A DNA stretch of 64,000 nt from 13-2-20CM-66-19 sp963824395 (GTDB lineage Bacteria; Pseudomonadota; Gammaproteobacteria; Steroidobacterales; Steroidobacteraceae), in assembly GCA_963824395.1 (NCBI GenBank), contig CAWGPF010000001.1, forward strand, positions 1,860,001 to 1,924,000, given 5' to 3'. Under the pieces are notes generated by a model, which saw only the letters and a program-made list of their open reading frames with translations, had not been told where the DNA came from and made no database searches. Positions 26,613 through 35,879 of the stretch are shown in pieces (positions within the stretch are counted from its first letter, which is position 1; each line of letters opens with the position of its first letter). The position numbers were made by a program, and so were the translations under genes.

Positions 26613-26864
26613 GGTTTGATAAATACGCGGCCTGCGCACGCCGGCCCATCCCCTGAAAGGCGCAAGCGGCTGAAGCGGCAGTCTAGGCGGGCCCTCCGCG
26701 GCCGTACTGAGAAGCGGCGCACACTTTGGTTCCGCTCAGCGGGGGGCATCATCCCCCTTGCGCTCAGACGCTGCTGACGCGCACCGGGAGCGCCGCCGCG
26801 GTCATATGGCGGGCGCTTATGTTCCTCACGGTAATGGGTGTGCGGCACGGCAGTAAGTCCCCGC
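26613..26864. other. Intergenic region upstream of the HD gene
   Basis: The region lies between two leftward genes, so it must hold the end of the opdA/SH3 transcript and any promoter of the HD gene. The clearest element is a GGGGG-CATCAT-CCCCC hairpin around 26745-26760, flanked by two copies of CGCTCAG. It has no T-run on either strand, so I do not call it a terminator. I see no coding frame or known RNA signature. Confidence 0.35.
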
Positions 26865-27437
26865 TCAGTAGATTTTAAGACCGCCGTACTTCCTGCGGAT
26901 GCTGCGGTCGAGCGTGCGCCACCCGAGCGCGAAGCCCGCCGCGAGTGCGGCGATCGCCGTGAGGCTCGCCCACACCCACACGCGCCGCGGCGCGCTCTCG
27001 GCCTGGGTGCCAAAGAGTGTGGCGGCGGGCGCGGCCGGCTCCTCGGGCGCCGGGGCCGCCACTTCGGGGCGGCCCAGGGCCGCACTCGCGGCGACCTGCG
27101 CCTCGAGGCGGCTCACTTCGGCCTTAAGCCGCGCGACCTCGGCCTCGCTTTGCTGCAGGCGCGGGCGCAGCGGCTCATCGCCCGAAACATAGATGGCGCG
27201 CAGCCAGCCCTCCTTGCCGTCCGGCAGGCGCACGTGCACGGCCTCACCGGCGCGCTCGATGAGCTCGACGCGGTCGCCGCTCTTGAGCGCCGCGACGCGC
27301 TCGCCGTTGCCGTCGGCCTGGCTGTTGAGGCTCACCACCACCTGCTCGACGACGTACAGGCTGTCAGCAGCGAAGGCCGCCGGCACCATGCCGGCGAGGG
27401 CGGTGCCCAGGGCCAGGAGCGCGGCGCGCCGCCTCAC
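26865..27437 (-). CDS. SH3-domain / coiled-coil membrane protein (TIGR04211 type)
   Basis: This 190-residue protein starts at GTG 27437, sharing GTGA with the opdA stop. It has a signal peptide (~1-24, ending PAAFA) and a bacterial SH3 domain (~25-95, including VALKSGDRVELIER and KEGWLRAIYV). A short coiled coil (~100-122) and a C-terminal membrane helix (~155-173) ending in the basic tail RRKYGGLKIY follow. This order is that of the TIGR04211/YgiM-like family. Function is not established; a periplasmic SH3 domain suggests binding to the cell wall. Confidence 0.85.
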   Translation of the reverse strand: MRRRAALLALGTALAGMVPAAFAADSLYVVEQVVVSLNSQADGNGERVAALKSGDRVELIERAGEAVHVRLPDGKEGWLRAIYVSGDEPLRPRLQQSEAEVARLKAEVSRLEAQVAASAALGRPEVAAPAPEEPAAPAATLFGTQAESAPRRVWVWASLTAIAALAAGFALGWRTLDRSIRRKYGGLKIY

Positions 27438-29476
27438 GCGGGCGCGCTGGCGCGCGTGGGGCTGAGGATGCCGTGCTGCTTCAGCAGCGCGCGCACGTCG
27501 GGGCGGCGGCCGCGGAACTCGATGAAGGCCTCCAGCGCATCGCGGCTGCCGCCGCGGCTGAGGATCGTATCGAGGAAGCGCGCCGCGGTCGCGGTGTCGA
27601 ACACGCCGCTCTCCTCGAACGCGGCGAAGGCATCCGCCGCCAGCACCTCGGCCCACTTGTAGCTGTAGTAACCGGCCGCGTAGCCGCCGGCGAAGATGTG
27701 TCCGAAGCTGTTGGGGAAGCGGTTCCACGGCGGCACCGGCACCACGGCGACCTCGGCGCGCACCTCGGCGAGGATCGGCAGGATGCGCGCGCCGCGCTCG
27801 GGGGAGTACTCGGTGTGCATGCGGAAATCGAACAGTGCGAATTCCAGCTGCCGCATGGTCTGTAACCCGGCGTGGAAGCTGCGCGTCTGGATCAGGCGCG
27901 CCTGCTGCGTCTTCGGCAGCGGTTCGCCGGTCTCGAAATGTGCCGAGATGCGCTGCAGCACCTCCGGGTGCCAGGCGTAGTTCTCCAGGAACTGACTCGG
28001 CAGCTCCACCGCGTCCCAGGCGACCCCGTTGATGCCGGCTATGGAGGGGTAGTCCACGCGCGTCAGGAGGTGATGCAGGCCGTGGCCGAACTCGTGGAAG
28101 AGCGTGACCACGTCATCGTGGGTGAGGAGCGCGGGACGCTCCGCGCCCGGGGGCAGGAAATTGCACACCAGGTACGCCACCGGCAGCGCCGCGCCGCTCG
28201 CGAGGCGCTTGCGGCCCACGCACTCATCCATCCAGGCGCCGCTTCTCTTGTTGGGGCGCGCGTAGGCGTCGAGATAGAAGCTGCCGACGGGCTCACCGCG
28301 CTCGCCCGTGATGTCGAACAGACGCGCATCCTCGTGCCACAGCGCCGCGCCGCTGCGTTCACGGATCGTGACGCCGAACAGCCGTCCTGCGACCTCGAAC
28401 AGGCCCTCGAGCACGCGCGGCAGCGGGAAGTAGGGGCGCAGCTCCTCCTGCGAGACCTGGAAGCGCTCGCGCTGCAGCCGCTCGGCGTAGAAGCCCACGT
28501 CCCAGGCCTCGAGCTTGCGGCCCGCGAACGCCTCGAGCTCGGCGAACTCCGCCTGCGCTGCAGGGCGTGCGGCGGCCGCCAGCTCGTGCAGGAACTTCAG
28601 GACCTCCGCCACGCTCGTCGCCATGCGCGTGGCGAGGGCGTACTCGGCGTAGTTCTTGAAGTCGAGCAGGCGCGCGGCCTCGTGGCGGCGCCTGAGGATC
28701 TCCTCCATGACCGCCGAGTTGTCCCAGCGGCCCGCGTTCGGGCCCTGGTCGGAGGCGCGCGTGGTCCAGGCCTCGTAGAAGGCGCGCCGCAGTTCCTGCG
28801 ACTCCGCATCCGTCACCACCGCGACGTAGGTGGGCTGATCGAGGCTCAGCAGCCACCCGGTGAGCCCGCGCTCGCCGGCGCGGCGCCGCGCCTGCTCGAT
28901 GAGCATCTCGTTCAGGCCGCGCAGCTCGGCAGCGTCGGTGATGTGGCGCGTCCAGGCGTTGGTGGCATCCAGCACGTTCTCGTCGAACTTCGCCTGCAGC
29001 TGGGTGAGCTCGAGCATCGCGGTCTTGAAGCGCTCCTTGCGCTCGGCCGGCAGGCCCACGCCCGCGAGACGGAAGTCGCGCACGCGGTGCACCAGCAGCT
29101 GCCGCTGCGCCTCCCCGAGCGCCTCGCCCTCGGCCTCGGCCACGGTGCGGTAGGCGCGGAACAGGGGCTCGCTCTGGGCCAGATCCGTCTGGTAGGCGGA
29201 CAAGAGCGGCAGGCAGGCGTTGTAGCCGGCGCGCAGCGCATCGGAGTTCAGCACCGCGTTCAGGTGACTGACCGGGGACCAGGTGCGCGAGATGCGGTGC
29301 TGCAGCTCCTCGAGCGGCTCGACCACCGAGGCGAAGGTGGGGGCGCGCTGCTGCGCGAGCTCCTCGATGCGCGCCCGGTTCTCCGACAAGAGCTCGCGCA
29401 CCGCCGGCTCCACGTGCTCGGGGCGGATCTTCAGGAACTGCGGCAGGGGCTCCTGGCCAAGTAGGGGATTTTCCAT
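27434..29476 (-). CDS. prlC: Oligopeptidase A (M3 family)
   Basis: This 680-residue protein has the same length as E. coli OpdA/PrlC. The start MENPLLGQEPLP at ATG 29476 fits the family, and the longer in-frame extension is not believable. The zinc site is LFHEFGHGLHHL (HExxH), with the third ligand Glu in a downstream helix (VELPSQFLENYAW). It is a cytoplasmic metallopeptidase that degrades short peptides, including cleaved signal peptides. The gene is co-oriented and overlapping with the SH3 gene, and its start faces gor across a 142-bp divergent region. Confidence 0.96.
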   Translation of the reverse strand: MENPLLGQEPLPQFLKIRPEHVEPAVRELLSENRARIEELAQQRAPTFASVVEPLEELQHRISRTWSPVSHLNAVLNSDALRAGYNACLPLLSAYQTDLAQSEPLFRAYRTVAEAEGEALGEAQRQLLVHRVRDFRLAGVGLPAERKERFKTAMLELTQLQAKFDENVLDATNAWTRHITDAAELRGLNEMLIEQARRRAGERGLTGWLLSLDQPTYVAVVTDAESQELRRAFYEAWTTRASDQGPNAGRWDNSAVMEEILRRRHEAARLLDFKNYAEYALATRMATSVAEVLKFLHELAAAARPAAQAEFAELEAFAGRKLEAWDVGFYAERLQRERFQVSQEELRPYFPLPRVLEGLFEVAGRLFGVTIRERSGAALWHEDARLFDITGERGEPVGSFYLDAYARPNKRSGAWMDECVGRKRLASGAALPVAYLVCNFLPPGAERPALLTHDDVVTLFHEFGHGLHHLLTRVDYPSIAGINGVAWDAVELPSQFLENYAWHPEVLQRISAHFETGEPLPKTQQARLIQTRSFHAGLQTMRQLEFALFDFRMHTEYSPERGARILPILAEVRAEVAVVPVPPWNRFPNSFGHIFAGGYAAGYYSYKWAEVLAADAFAAFEESGVFDTATAARFLDTILSRGGSRDALEAFIEFRGRRPDVRALLKQHGILSPTRASAPA

Positions 29477-29618
29477 GGACTTCCCGGGAAGAAGGACAGC
29501 AGGCCCCGCCATTGTAGCGGCCTTGGGCGCGCCGGGTGCGTCCCGCGGGGCTTCTGGAACTTCCCCGCGGCGGTCCTCATATAACATGGCGTTCACGGTG
29601 CGCACGGACATGGGCGGT

Positions 29619-30971
29619 ATGGCTGAAGAATTCGACCTGGTGGTGATCGGCGGCGGCAGCGGCGGTCTTGCCGGCGCGCAGCGCGCCGCCGAGTACGGCG
29701 CGCGCGTGGCCCTCATCGAATCCGGACGCCTGGGGGGCACCTGCGTCAACGTGGGCTGCGTGCCCAAGAAGATCATGTGGAACGCCGCCGAGATCGGTGC
29801 CGCGCTCCACGACGCCGCGGACTACGGCTTCCAGGTAGCCCTCGCAGGCCAGGACTGGGCGGCCCTCAAGGCCCGGCGTGACGCCTATGTGCAGCGCCTG
29901 AACGGCGTCTACGCGATGAACCTCGCCCGGCGCAACATCGAGCTGGTGCACGGCCGCGCGCGCTTCGTCGACCCGCATACCGTCGCCGTCGGGGACCGGG
30001 TGCTCAGCGGCGCGCATTTCTACATCGCCACCGGCGGCCGCCCGCTGCTGCCGAAGATCGAGGGGGCGCAGCTTGGTATCACCTCCGATGGTTTCTTCGA
30101 GCTACCCGAGCGCCCGCAGCGCGTCGGCGTCGTCGGCAGCGGCTACATCGCCGTCGAGCTCGCCGGCATCTTCGCGCGCCTCGGCTCCAAGACCGCTCTC
30201 ATCCTGCGCGGCGATGCGGTGCTCAAGGCATTCGAACCGATGCTGGGGGAGGCGACGCTCCTGAACCTGAAGGAGGCGGGTGTCGAGGTCGTGACCCACG
30301 CCGTGCCCTCGCACCTCACCCGCGATGACAAGGCTGCGCTCACGCTCGAGGTCACCGACCGCCGCCGGCTCGGACCCTTCGATGCCCTGGTGTGGGCGAT
30401 CGGGCGCACGCCCGAGGTGGAGGAGCTCGCGCTGTCCTTCGCCGGCGTCGCCCTCGATGAGTGGGGCTACATCGTCACGGATGAGTGGCAGGCGACGAGC
30501 GTCGCCGGCATCTACGCCATCGGCGATGTCACCGGGCGCGCGCAGCTCACCCCGGTGGCGATCGCAGCCGCGCGACGCCTCTCCGACCGCCTCTTCGGCG
30601 CAGCGCAGGGGCGGCGGCTGGAGTACGAGAACATCCCGACCGTGATTTTCGCGCACCCGCCGATCGGCACCGTGGGCCTCACCGAGAAGGCGGCGCGTGA
30701 GCGCTACGGCAGCCAGAACGTGCAGGTGTTCCGCTCCAGCTTCGTGCCGCTCTACCACGCGATGACCGAGGTCAAGCCGCGGGTCGAGATGAAGCTCGTC
30801 ACCGAAGGCCCCGAGCAGCGCATCGTCGGGCTGCACGTGGTCGGGGAGGGCGCCGATGAGATGCTGCAGGGGTTCGCGGTCGCGGTGAAGATGGGCGCGA
30901 CCAAGAAGGACTTCGATGACACCGTGGCGATTCATCCGACCAGTGCGGAAGAATTCGTCACCATGCGCTGA
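29619..30971 (+). CDS. gor: Glutathione-disulfide reductase
   Basis: From ATG 29619 the protein has 450 residues, the length of E. coli Gor; ATGs at 29586 and 29610 are in frame and cannot be excluded. It has an FAD motif GGGSGGLAGA and the redox disulfide GGTCVNVGCVPKK (Cys42 and Cys47). The NAD(P) motif is GSGYIAVELAG. The partner active-site segment HPTSAEEFVT is at the C-terminus. It reduces oxidised glutathione with NADPH in the cytoplasm. It is a single gene, followed by the convergent aroE. Confidence 0.95.
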   Translation: MAEEFDLVVIGGGSGGLAGAQRAAEYGARVALIESGRLGGTCVNVGCVPKKIMWNAAEIGAALHDAADYGFQVALAGQDWAALKARRDAYVQRLNGVYAMNLARRNIELVHGRARFVDPHTVAVGDRVLSGAHFYIATGGRPLLPKIEGAQLGITSDGFFELPERPQRVGVVGSGYIAVELAGIFARLGSKTALILRGDAVLKAFEPMLGEATLLNLKEAGVEVVTHAVPSHLTRDDKAALTLEVTDRRRLGPFDALVWAIGRTPEVEELALSFAGVALDEWGYIVTDEWQATSVAGIYAIGDVTGRAQLTPVAIAAARRLSDRLFGAAQGRRLEYENIPTVIFAHPPIGTVGLTEKAARERYGSQNVQVFRSSFVPLYHAMTEVKPRVEMKLVTEGPEQRIVGLHVVGEGADEMLQGFAVAVKMGATKKDFDDTVAIHPTSAEEFVTMR

Positions 30972-30981
30972 AAGCCAAGCC

Positions 30982-31830
30982 TCAGGGGTCCGCGTACGCC
31001 CCGCCGGCACGCTCGCGCAGCGCGTCCATGACGCGCGCCGTGGAGGGGCGCACCCCGCGCCACAGGCGAAACGACTCGGCTGCCTGCTCCACGAGCATGC
31101 CTAAGCCCTGCAGGGCGCGCGCGCAGCCCTTGCCGTGCGCCCAGCGCACGAACGCGGTCGCCGAGCGCCCGTAGGCGAGGTCGTAGCACACCGTCTGCGT
31201 GCTTAGGGCCGCATCCGGGATCGGCGGCATGTCGCCCGAGAGGCTCGCCGAGGTGGCATTGATGATGAGGTCGAAGGGCGCCGCCTCGATGTAGTCAAAG
31301 CCTACCCCCTGGGTGTTGCCGAGGTCGGAGAAGGCCGCGGCCAGGGCCTCGGCGCGCTCGGGGGTGCGGTTGGCGATCATCACCAGCGTCGGCTCGAGCC
31401 CGAGCAGCGGCGCGAGAATGCCGCGCGTTGCGCCGCCGGCGCCGACGATGAGCAGGCGGCGGTTGGTGATGACGAGCCCCAGGTTGTCGCACAGGTCACG
31501 CACCAGGCCCGCCCCGTCGGTGTTGTCGCCGAGGATGGCGTCACCCTTGAGCGCGAGCGTGTTGACGGCGGCGGCGTGCGCGGCGCGCGCGGTGAGCTCG
31601 CCGGCGACTTCGACGGCGGCGATCTTGTGCGGCAGCGTGATGTTGAGGCCGCGGCCGCCGTGCGCGAAGAACTCCTGCACGCGCGCCTGGAAGTCCTCCG
31701 GGCGCACGTCGAAGGGTCGATAGCTCATGGCCTGGCCGGTCTCGCGCGCGAACAGGCCGTGGATGAAGGGCGAGAGGCTGTGATTGACCGGGTGGCCGAA
31801 CACGCCGTACTGGTCGATGCTGTCGTTCAC
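30982..31830 (-). CDS. aroE: Shikimate dehydrogenase
   Basis: This 282-residue protein carries all AroE hallmarks. The substrate site is GVFGHPVNHSLSPF and the catalytic Lys is in NITLPHKIAA. The Asp is in DNTDGAGLVRD. The NADP motif is GAGGATRG, followed by the NRT of ANRTPERAE. It reduces 3-dehydroshikimate in aromatic amino-acid synthesis. The GTG start (VNDSIDQYG, 31830) overlaps the rlmJ stop (GTGA), so the longer in-frame extension into rlmJ is rejected. It ends 11 bp from the convergent gor. Confidence 0.95.
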   Translation of the reverse strand: MNDSIDQYGVFGHPVNHSLSPFIHGLFARETGQAMSYRPFDVRPEDFQARVQEFFAHGGRGLNITLPHKIAAVEVAGELTARAAHAAAVNTLALKGDAILGDNTDGAGLVRDLCDNLGLVITNRRLLIVGAGGATRGILAPLLGLEPTLVMIANRTPERAEALAAAFSDLGNTQGVGFDYIEAAPFDLIINATSASLSGDMPPIPDAALSTQTVCYDLAYGRSATAFVRWAHGKGCARALQGLGMLVEQAAESFRLWRGVRPSTARVMDALRERAGGAYADP

Positions 31831-32675
31831 GGCTGCGATTCTGACACCATCGCCGCGCTGCTGCCCGCATCCGCACCGCCGCCGAGCGCGGCCACGAGCT
31901 GCGGCTGCCACACCCCCATGCGCTCGGCGATCTGGTGCGGGGGGTTGACGATGATGAGGCCCGAGCCGTTGAGGCCCACGCGCGAGTCGCGCCGGAACAG
32001 CCACAGCTCGCTCACCAAGAGCGGCACGCCGAGGCTGTGCGCGCACTGGGCCTGCCAGCTGCGCGTGCTGCGCTCATCCTTGATCGGGTACCACGCCGCC
32101 ACCACCCCGGTGGGGAAGCGCTTGCGGCACTCCGCGAGCGCCTCCTTGACGCGTGCGAACTCCGCCGGCGTTTCCTCGTAGGGCGGGTCGATGAACGTCA
32201 GCCCGCGTCGCTCGCCCGGGGGCAGGTAGGCCTTCAGGCGCTGATAGCCATCGCCGCGCTCCACGCGCACCGCGGCCGGGGCGCCGAGTGCCGCCGCGCC
32301 CTCCTCGAGCAGGTGCGCCTCGCTCCCCTGCAGCTCCACGAACACCGCGCGGTCCTGGGGGCGCAGCGCCGCGAGCGTCAGGAGCGGCGAGCCGCCGTAG
32401 AGGTGCGGGTGATGCAGCGCGGTGCGCAGCGTCGCGAGGGCGCCGAGGTAAGCGCGCAGTTCGGCGGCGTCCACCCTAGCCTGCTGCAGCCGGGCGATCC
32501 CCGCCGCCGCCTCGGCGGTCGGCGTTGACAGGTCATAGCTGCCGCGCCCGGCGTGCGTGTCGAGGAACAGGAAGCCCTTGTCCTTGCGCTGCAGGGCGGC
32601 CACGAGCGCGAGCAGCGCGACGTGCTTGTGGACATCGGCGAAGTTGCCGGCGTGGTAGCTGTGGCGGTACTTCAT
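31827..32675 (-). CDS. rlmJ: 23S rRNA (adenine(2030)-N(6))-methyltransferase
   Basis: This 282-residue protein begins MKYRHSYHAGNFADVHKH, the diagnostic RlmJ start. It has a SAM-binding segment FLFLDTHAGRGSYDL and the catalytic motif FIDPPYEE (DPPY). It methylates A2030 of 23S rRNA. Co-directional with topA (42 bp away) and overlapping aroE. Confidence 0.95.
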   Translation of the reverse strand: MKYRHSYHAGNFADVHKHVALLALVAALQRKDKGFLFLDTHAGRGSYDLSTPTAEAAAGIARLQQARVDAAELRAYLGALATLRTALHHPHLYGGSPLLTLAALRPQDRAVFVELQGSEAHLLEEGAAALGAPAAVRVERGDGYQRLKAYLPPGERRGLTFIDPPYEETPAEFARVKEALAECRKRFPTGVVAAWYPIKDERSTRSWQAQCAHSLGVPLLVSELWLFRRDSRVGLNGSGLIIVNPPHQIAERMGVWQPQLVAALGGGADAGSSAAMVSESQP

Positions 32676-32717
32676 CGCGACACCCTGGCGGCCGCGCGGG
32701 GACCGGCCGGTGCGAGA

Positions 32718-35315
32718 CTACTTCAGGCGCCGGGCGCGCCCGGTGGCCGCGCCCTGGGTGCTGCGGGTCTTCGGCGCCGCGCTCTTGGCGGGGCGCTTGG
32801 TGCGCGCCTTACGCGCCTTGCTCGCCGTGCGTGCGCGGGGTGCGGGGATTGTCGCGGGTGCCGCCGCGGCAGCCGCCGGTGCGCTCTTGCCGTTACCCTT
32901 GGGCTTGCCCTTTGCTGGGGTCTTCGGCGCCGCCGCGGTCGCCTCTGCGGCTGTGCCGGCGGCCGCGGGCGCGGCCTTCTTGCGACCCCAGCGGCCGAAG
33001 CGGCCGCCGCGCTCGGGCGCTGCGGCGAGCAGCACGCGGCATTCCTCGAGCGTCACGCTCTTGGGATCCTTGTCCTTCGGGATCTTGGCGTTCTTCTTCT
33101 TGTCGGTGATGTAGGGACCGTAGCGGCCGTTGAGCACCTGGATGCCGGCATCCGGGAAGTCCTGAATGAGGCGCGCGGCGTCGGCCTCCTGCTTCAGGCG
33201 AATCACCTCGCGGGCGCGCTCGAGCGTCACGGTGTACGGGTCGTCCTCCTTGAGGGAGGCGTACTTGGCGCCGTACTTCACGTAGGGGCCGAAGCGGCCG
33301 ACGTTGGCGACGATGGTCTCGCCGGCCTCGGTGTCGCCCAGGGTGCGGGGGAGCTTGAACAGCTCGTACGCATCGGCGAGCGTGATGTGGTCCATCTTCT
33401 GGCCGGGCTTGAGGCCGGCGAAGCGCGGCTTCTCCTCGTCGTCCTTGGTGCCGATCTGCACGAACGGCCCGTAGCGGCCCATGCGCACCGTCACGGGCTT
33501 ACCGGTGGCGGCGTCGCGGCCGAGCTCGCGCGCCAGGGCGACCTGCTCGCGCGTCACGGTCTTCTCGATCTTGTCGACCTGCTGGATGAAGGGCTTCCAG
33601 AACTTCTCCAGCGGCGTCGTCCATTCCTCCTCGCCGCGCGACACCGCATCCAGCTCATCCTCCATGTCGGCGGTGAAGCCGTACTCCACGTAGCGGTGGA
33701 AGTGGTCGGTGAGGAAGCGGTTGACGATCTTGCCGATGTCGGTCGGCACGAAGCGGCGGCTGTCCATCTCCACGTACTCGCGGTCCTGGAGCGTGGAGAT
33801 GATGGTGGCGTAGGTGGAGGGGCGGCCGATGCCGTGTTCCTCCAGCGCCTTCACGAGCGAGGCCTCCCCGTAGCGCGGCGGCGGCTCGGTGAAGTGCTGC
33901 TCGGCGGACAGCGCCGTGAGACTCACGCTGTCGCCCTCGTTCATGGGCGGCAGGACGTGATCCCCCTCGTCGGTCTTGGCATCGTCGGTTCCCTCCTGGT
34001 ACACCGACATGAAGCCGGACTTCACCAGGGTGGAACCGTTGGCGCGCAGCAGGTGGCGCTGCGGTCCCTCGGCCCCGGCGCGCATGTCGACGGCCACGGT
34101 GTCGAACACCGCGTGGCTCATCTGCGAGGCGACGGCGCGCTTCCAGATGAGGGCGTACAGGCGGTAGAGGTCGTCCTCGATCTTGCCCTCGACGTCGCCC
34201 GGCGTGATCGCCGCCGAGGTCGGGCGGATGGCCTCGTGCGCCTCCTGGGCGTTCTTTGATTTGGTCTTGTAGACGCGCGGCTCCTCGGCCACCTCGTCCT
34301 TGCCGTAGAGCCGGGCTGCGACCTCGCGGATCTCGGTCACGGCTTCCTGCGCGAGCGACACCGAGTCGGTGCGCATATAAGTAATGAGTCCGACGCTGCC
34401 CTCGCCGATGTCCTGGCCCTCGTACAGCTGCTGCGCCAGGCGCATGGTGCGGCGGGCATTGAAGCCGAGCTTGCGCGCCGCCTCCTGCTGCAGCGTCGAG
34501 GTGGTGAAGGGCGGTGCGGGGTTGCGGCGGCGCTGCTTGCGCTCGATGGCCGTGACGGTGAGCGTGCCGGGTGCGCTCGCGGTGGCGCCCGCGGCCGCCT
34601 GCAGGGTGCCCTCGACCTCGCGCGCGGCGCTCTCGTTGGTGAAGCTGAACTGCTCGACCTTCTGGCCGCGGTACTCCAGGAGCTTCAGCGGGAAGGCCTG
34701 CGCGGAATGGGTGCCCTCGCCCTCGATGGTCCAGTACTCCTGGGCCCTGAAGGCGTCGATCTCCGCCTCGCGCTCGCAGATCATGCGCAGCGCCGGGCTC
34801 TGCACGCGCCCGGCCGACAGGCCCTGGCGCACCTTCTTCCACAAGAGCGGCGAGAGGTTGAAACCGACGAGGTAATCGAGGGCGCGGCGCGCCTGCTGCG
34901 CGTTCACCAGCTCGAGCGACAGGCCGCGCGGCTGGCCGACCGCCTCGCGGATGGCGTTCTTGGTGATCTCGTAGAACACCACGCGGTGCACGTCCTTGCC
35001 CTTGAGGTCGCCGCGCTCCTTGAGGATTTCCTTGAGGTGCCAGGCGATGGCCTCGCCCTCGCGGTCCGGGTCGGTCGCAAGGTAGAGCGCCTTGGCCTTG
35101 GCGAGGCTCTTGGCGATCGCCTCCACGTGGCGCTCGTTCTTCTCCAGGATGCGGTACTTCATGGCGTAGCCGTCATCCGGATCGACCGCGCCTTCCTTGG
35201 GGACGAGGTCGCGCACGTGGCCGTAGGAGGCCAGCACGTCGAAGTCCCGACCCAGGTACTTCTTGATCGTCTTCGCCTTGGCGGGCGATTCGACTATGAC
35301 CAGGTTGTCTGCCAT
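32718..35315 (-). CDS. topA: DNA topoisomerase I
   Basis: This 865-residue protein has a Toprim domain at the N-terminus (LVIVESPAKAKTIKKYL). The catalytic Tyr lies in GLITYMRTDSVS near residue 317. The C-terminal part carries topoisomerase C-terminal repeats of the form RxGRYGPFV/YxxxG (four visible) instead of classical zinc fingers. The last ~97 residues (769-865) are an Ala/Lys/Arg-rich tail. TopA relaxes negative supercoils. A terminator-like hairpin ends only about 30 nt before the ATG. Confidence 0.97.
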   Translation of the reverse strand: MADNLVIVESPAKAKTIKKYLGRDFDVLASYGHVRDLVPKEGAVDPDDGYAMKYRILEKNERHVEAIAKSLAKAKALYLATDPDREGEAIAWHLKEILKERGDLKGKDVHRVVFYEITKNAIREAVGQPRGLSLELVNAQQARRALDYLVGFNLSPLLWKKVRQGLSAGRVQSPALRMICEREAEIDAFRAQEYWTIEGEGTHSAQAFPLKLLEYRGQKVEQFSFTNESAAREVEGTLQAAAGATASAPGTLTVTAIERKQRRRNPAPPFTTSTLQQEAARKLGFNARRTMRLAQQLYEGQDIGEGSVGLITYMRTDSVSLAQEAVTEIREVAARLYGKDEVAEEPRVYKTKSKNAQEAHEAIRPTSAAITPGDVEGKIEDDLYRLYALIWKRAVASQMSHAVFDTVAVDMRAGAEGPQRHLLRANGSTLVKSGFMSVYQEGTDDAKTDEGDHVLPPMNEGDSVSLTALSAEQHFTEPPPRYGEASLVKALEEHGIGRPSTYATIISTLQDREYVEMDSRRFVPTDIGKIVNRFLTDHFHRYVEYGFTADMEDELDAVSRGEEEWTTPLEKFWKPFIQQVDKIEKTVTREQVALARELGRDAATGKPVTVRMGRYGPFVQIGTKDDEEKPRFAGLKPGQKMDHITLADAYELFKLPRTLGDTEAGETIVANVGRFGPYVKYGAKYASLKEDDPYTVTLERAREVIRLKQEADAARLIQDFPDAGIQVLNGRYGPYITDKKKNAKIPKDKDPKSVTLEECRVLLAAAPERGGRFGRWGRKKAAPAAAGTAAEATAAAPKTPAKGKPKGNGKSAPAAAAAAPATIPAPRARTASKARKARTKRPAKSAAPKTRSTQGAATGRARRLK

Positions 35316-35345
35316 GACTTGGGAAAAATGCCTGTTCCTAAAACG

Positions 35346-35367
35346 AAAAACCGCGGACCAGCCGCGG
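35346..35367 (-). terminator. Rho-independent terminator after smg
   Basis: On the minus strand a CCGCGG-CTGGT-CCGCGG hairpin (35351-35367) is followed at once by TTTTTCGTTTT. It lies ~35 bp past the smg stop and ~30 bp before the topA start. It would end the smg transcript, or partly attenuate read-through into topA. Confidence 0.8.
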
Positions 35368-35399
35368 AAGCTCTCGAGCGCGGCGGGCGGCCGGTGCGC

Positions 35400-35876
35400 T
35401 CAATGTGGAGCGCTGAAGCGCGCATCCGTGATCAGTCCGCCGAGCCGCTCCACCGCGATCTCCTGGCCCGGCTGGCTGGAGAGCACCATCAGCACCACCC
35501 ACTTCAGCTGCTCGGTGTCCGGCTCGTCGGTATCCAGGGCGAGCATGCGCTCGATCACGATCTCGCGCTGCGCGGCGGTCAGCACGCGCGCGTTCTCGAG
35601 GCTCAGCAGCAGCCCCCGGCACTCGGTCGACAGGCGCGCGAGCTCGCTGTCGCTGAACACGCGCACGCCGCTCGGCGCATGCGTGGCCGCATCGGCCTGC
35701 TGGTGTCCGAAGGCGAGGTCGGTGAGCCAGTCGAGCGCCCGCTCCACGTTCGCCGGTGCGAAGCCGATGCGCTCGAGGTCCTGCGCCAGGTGCTCGCGCT
35801 CGGGCACGTCCGGGCTCTCGGTGAGCATGTACCGGTCGAAGACGTAGATCAGGATGTCAAGAACGCTGTCGGTCAT
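35400..35876 (-). CDS. smg: Smg family protein (DUF494)
   Basis: From ATG 35876 the protein has 158 residues, matching E. coli Smg (157). Key segments are SVLDILIYVFDRYM, RLSTECRGLLLSLENA and EIVIERMLALDTDEPD. A second in-frame ATG lies 3 nt upstream. Function remains unclear; in many gammaproteobacteria smg sits between dprA and topA. topA is the next gene here, but dprA is absent from the expected place between smg and the LysM gene. Confidence 0.92.
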   Translation of the reverse strand: MTDSVLDILIYVFDRYMLTESPDVPEREHLAQDLERIGFAPANVERALDWLTDLAFGHQQADAATHAPSGVRVFSDSELARLSTECRGLLLSLENARVLTAAQREIVIERMLALDTDEPDTEQLKWVVLMVLSSQPGQEIAVERLGGLITDARFSAPH

Positions 35877-35879
35877 CAT

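Noticed and set aside
26613..26864. Possible 6S RNA or cyclic-di-GMP riboswitch upstream of the HD gene
   Set aside because: None of the conserved 6S or GEMM sequence blocks is present; only a G/C hairpin is seen.
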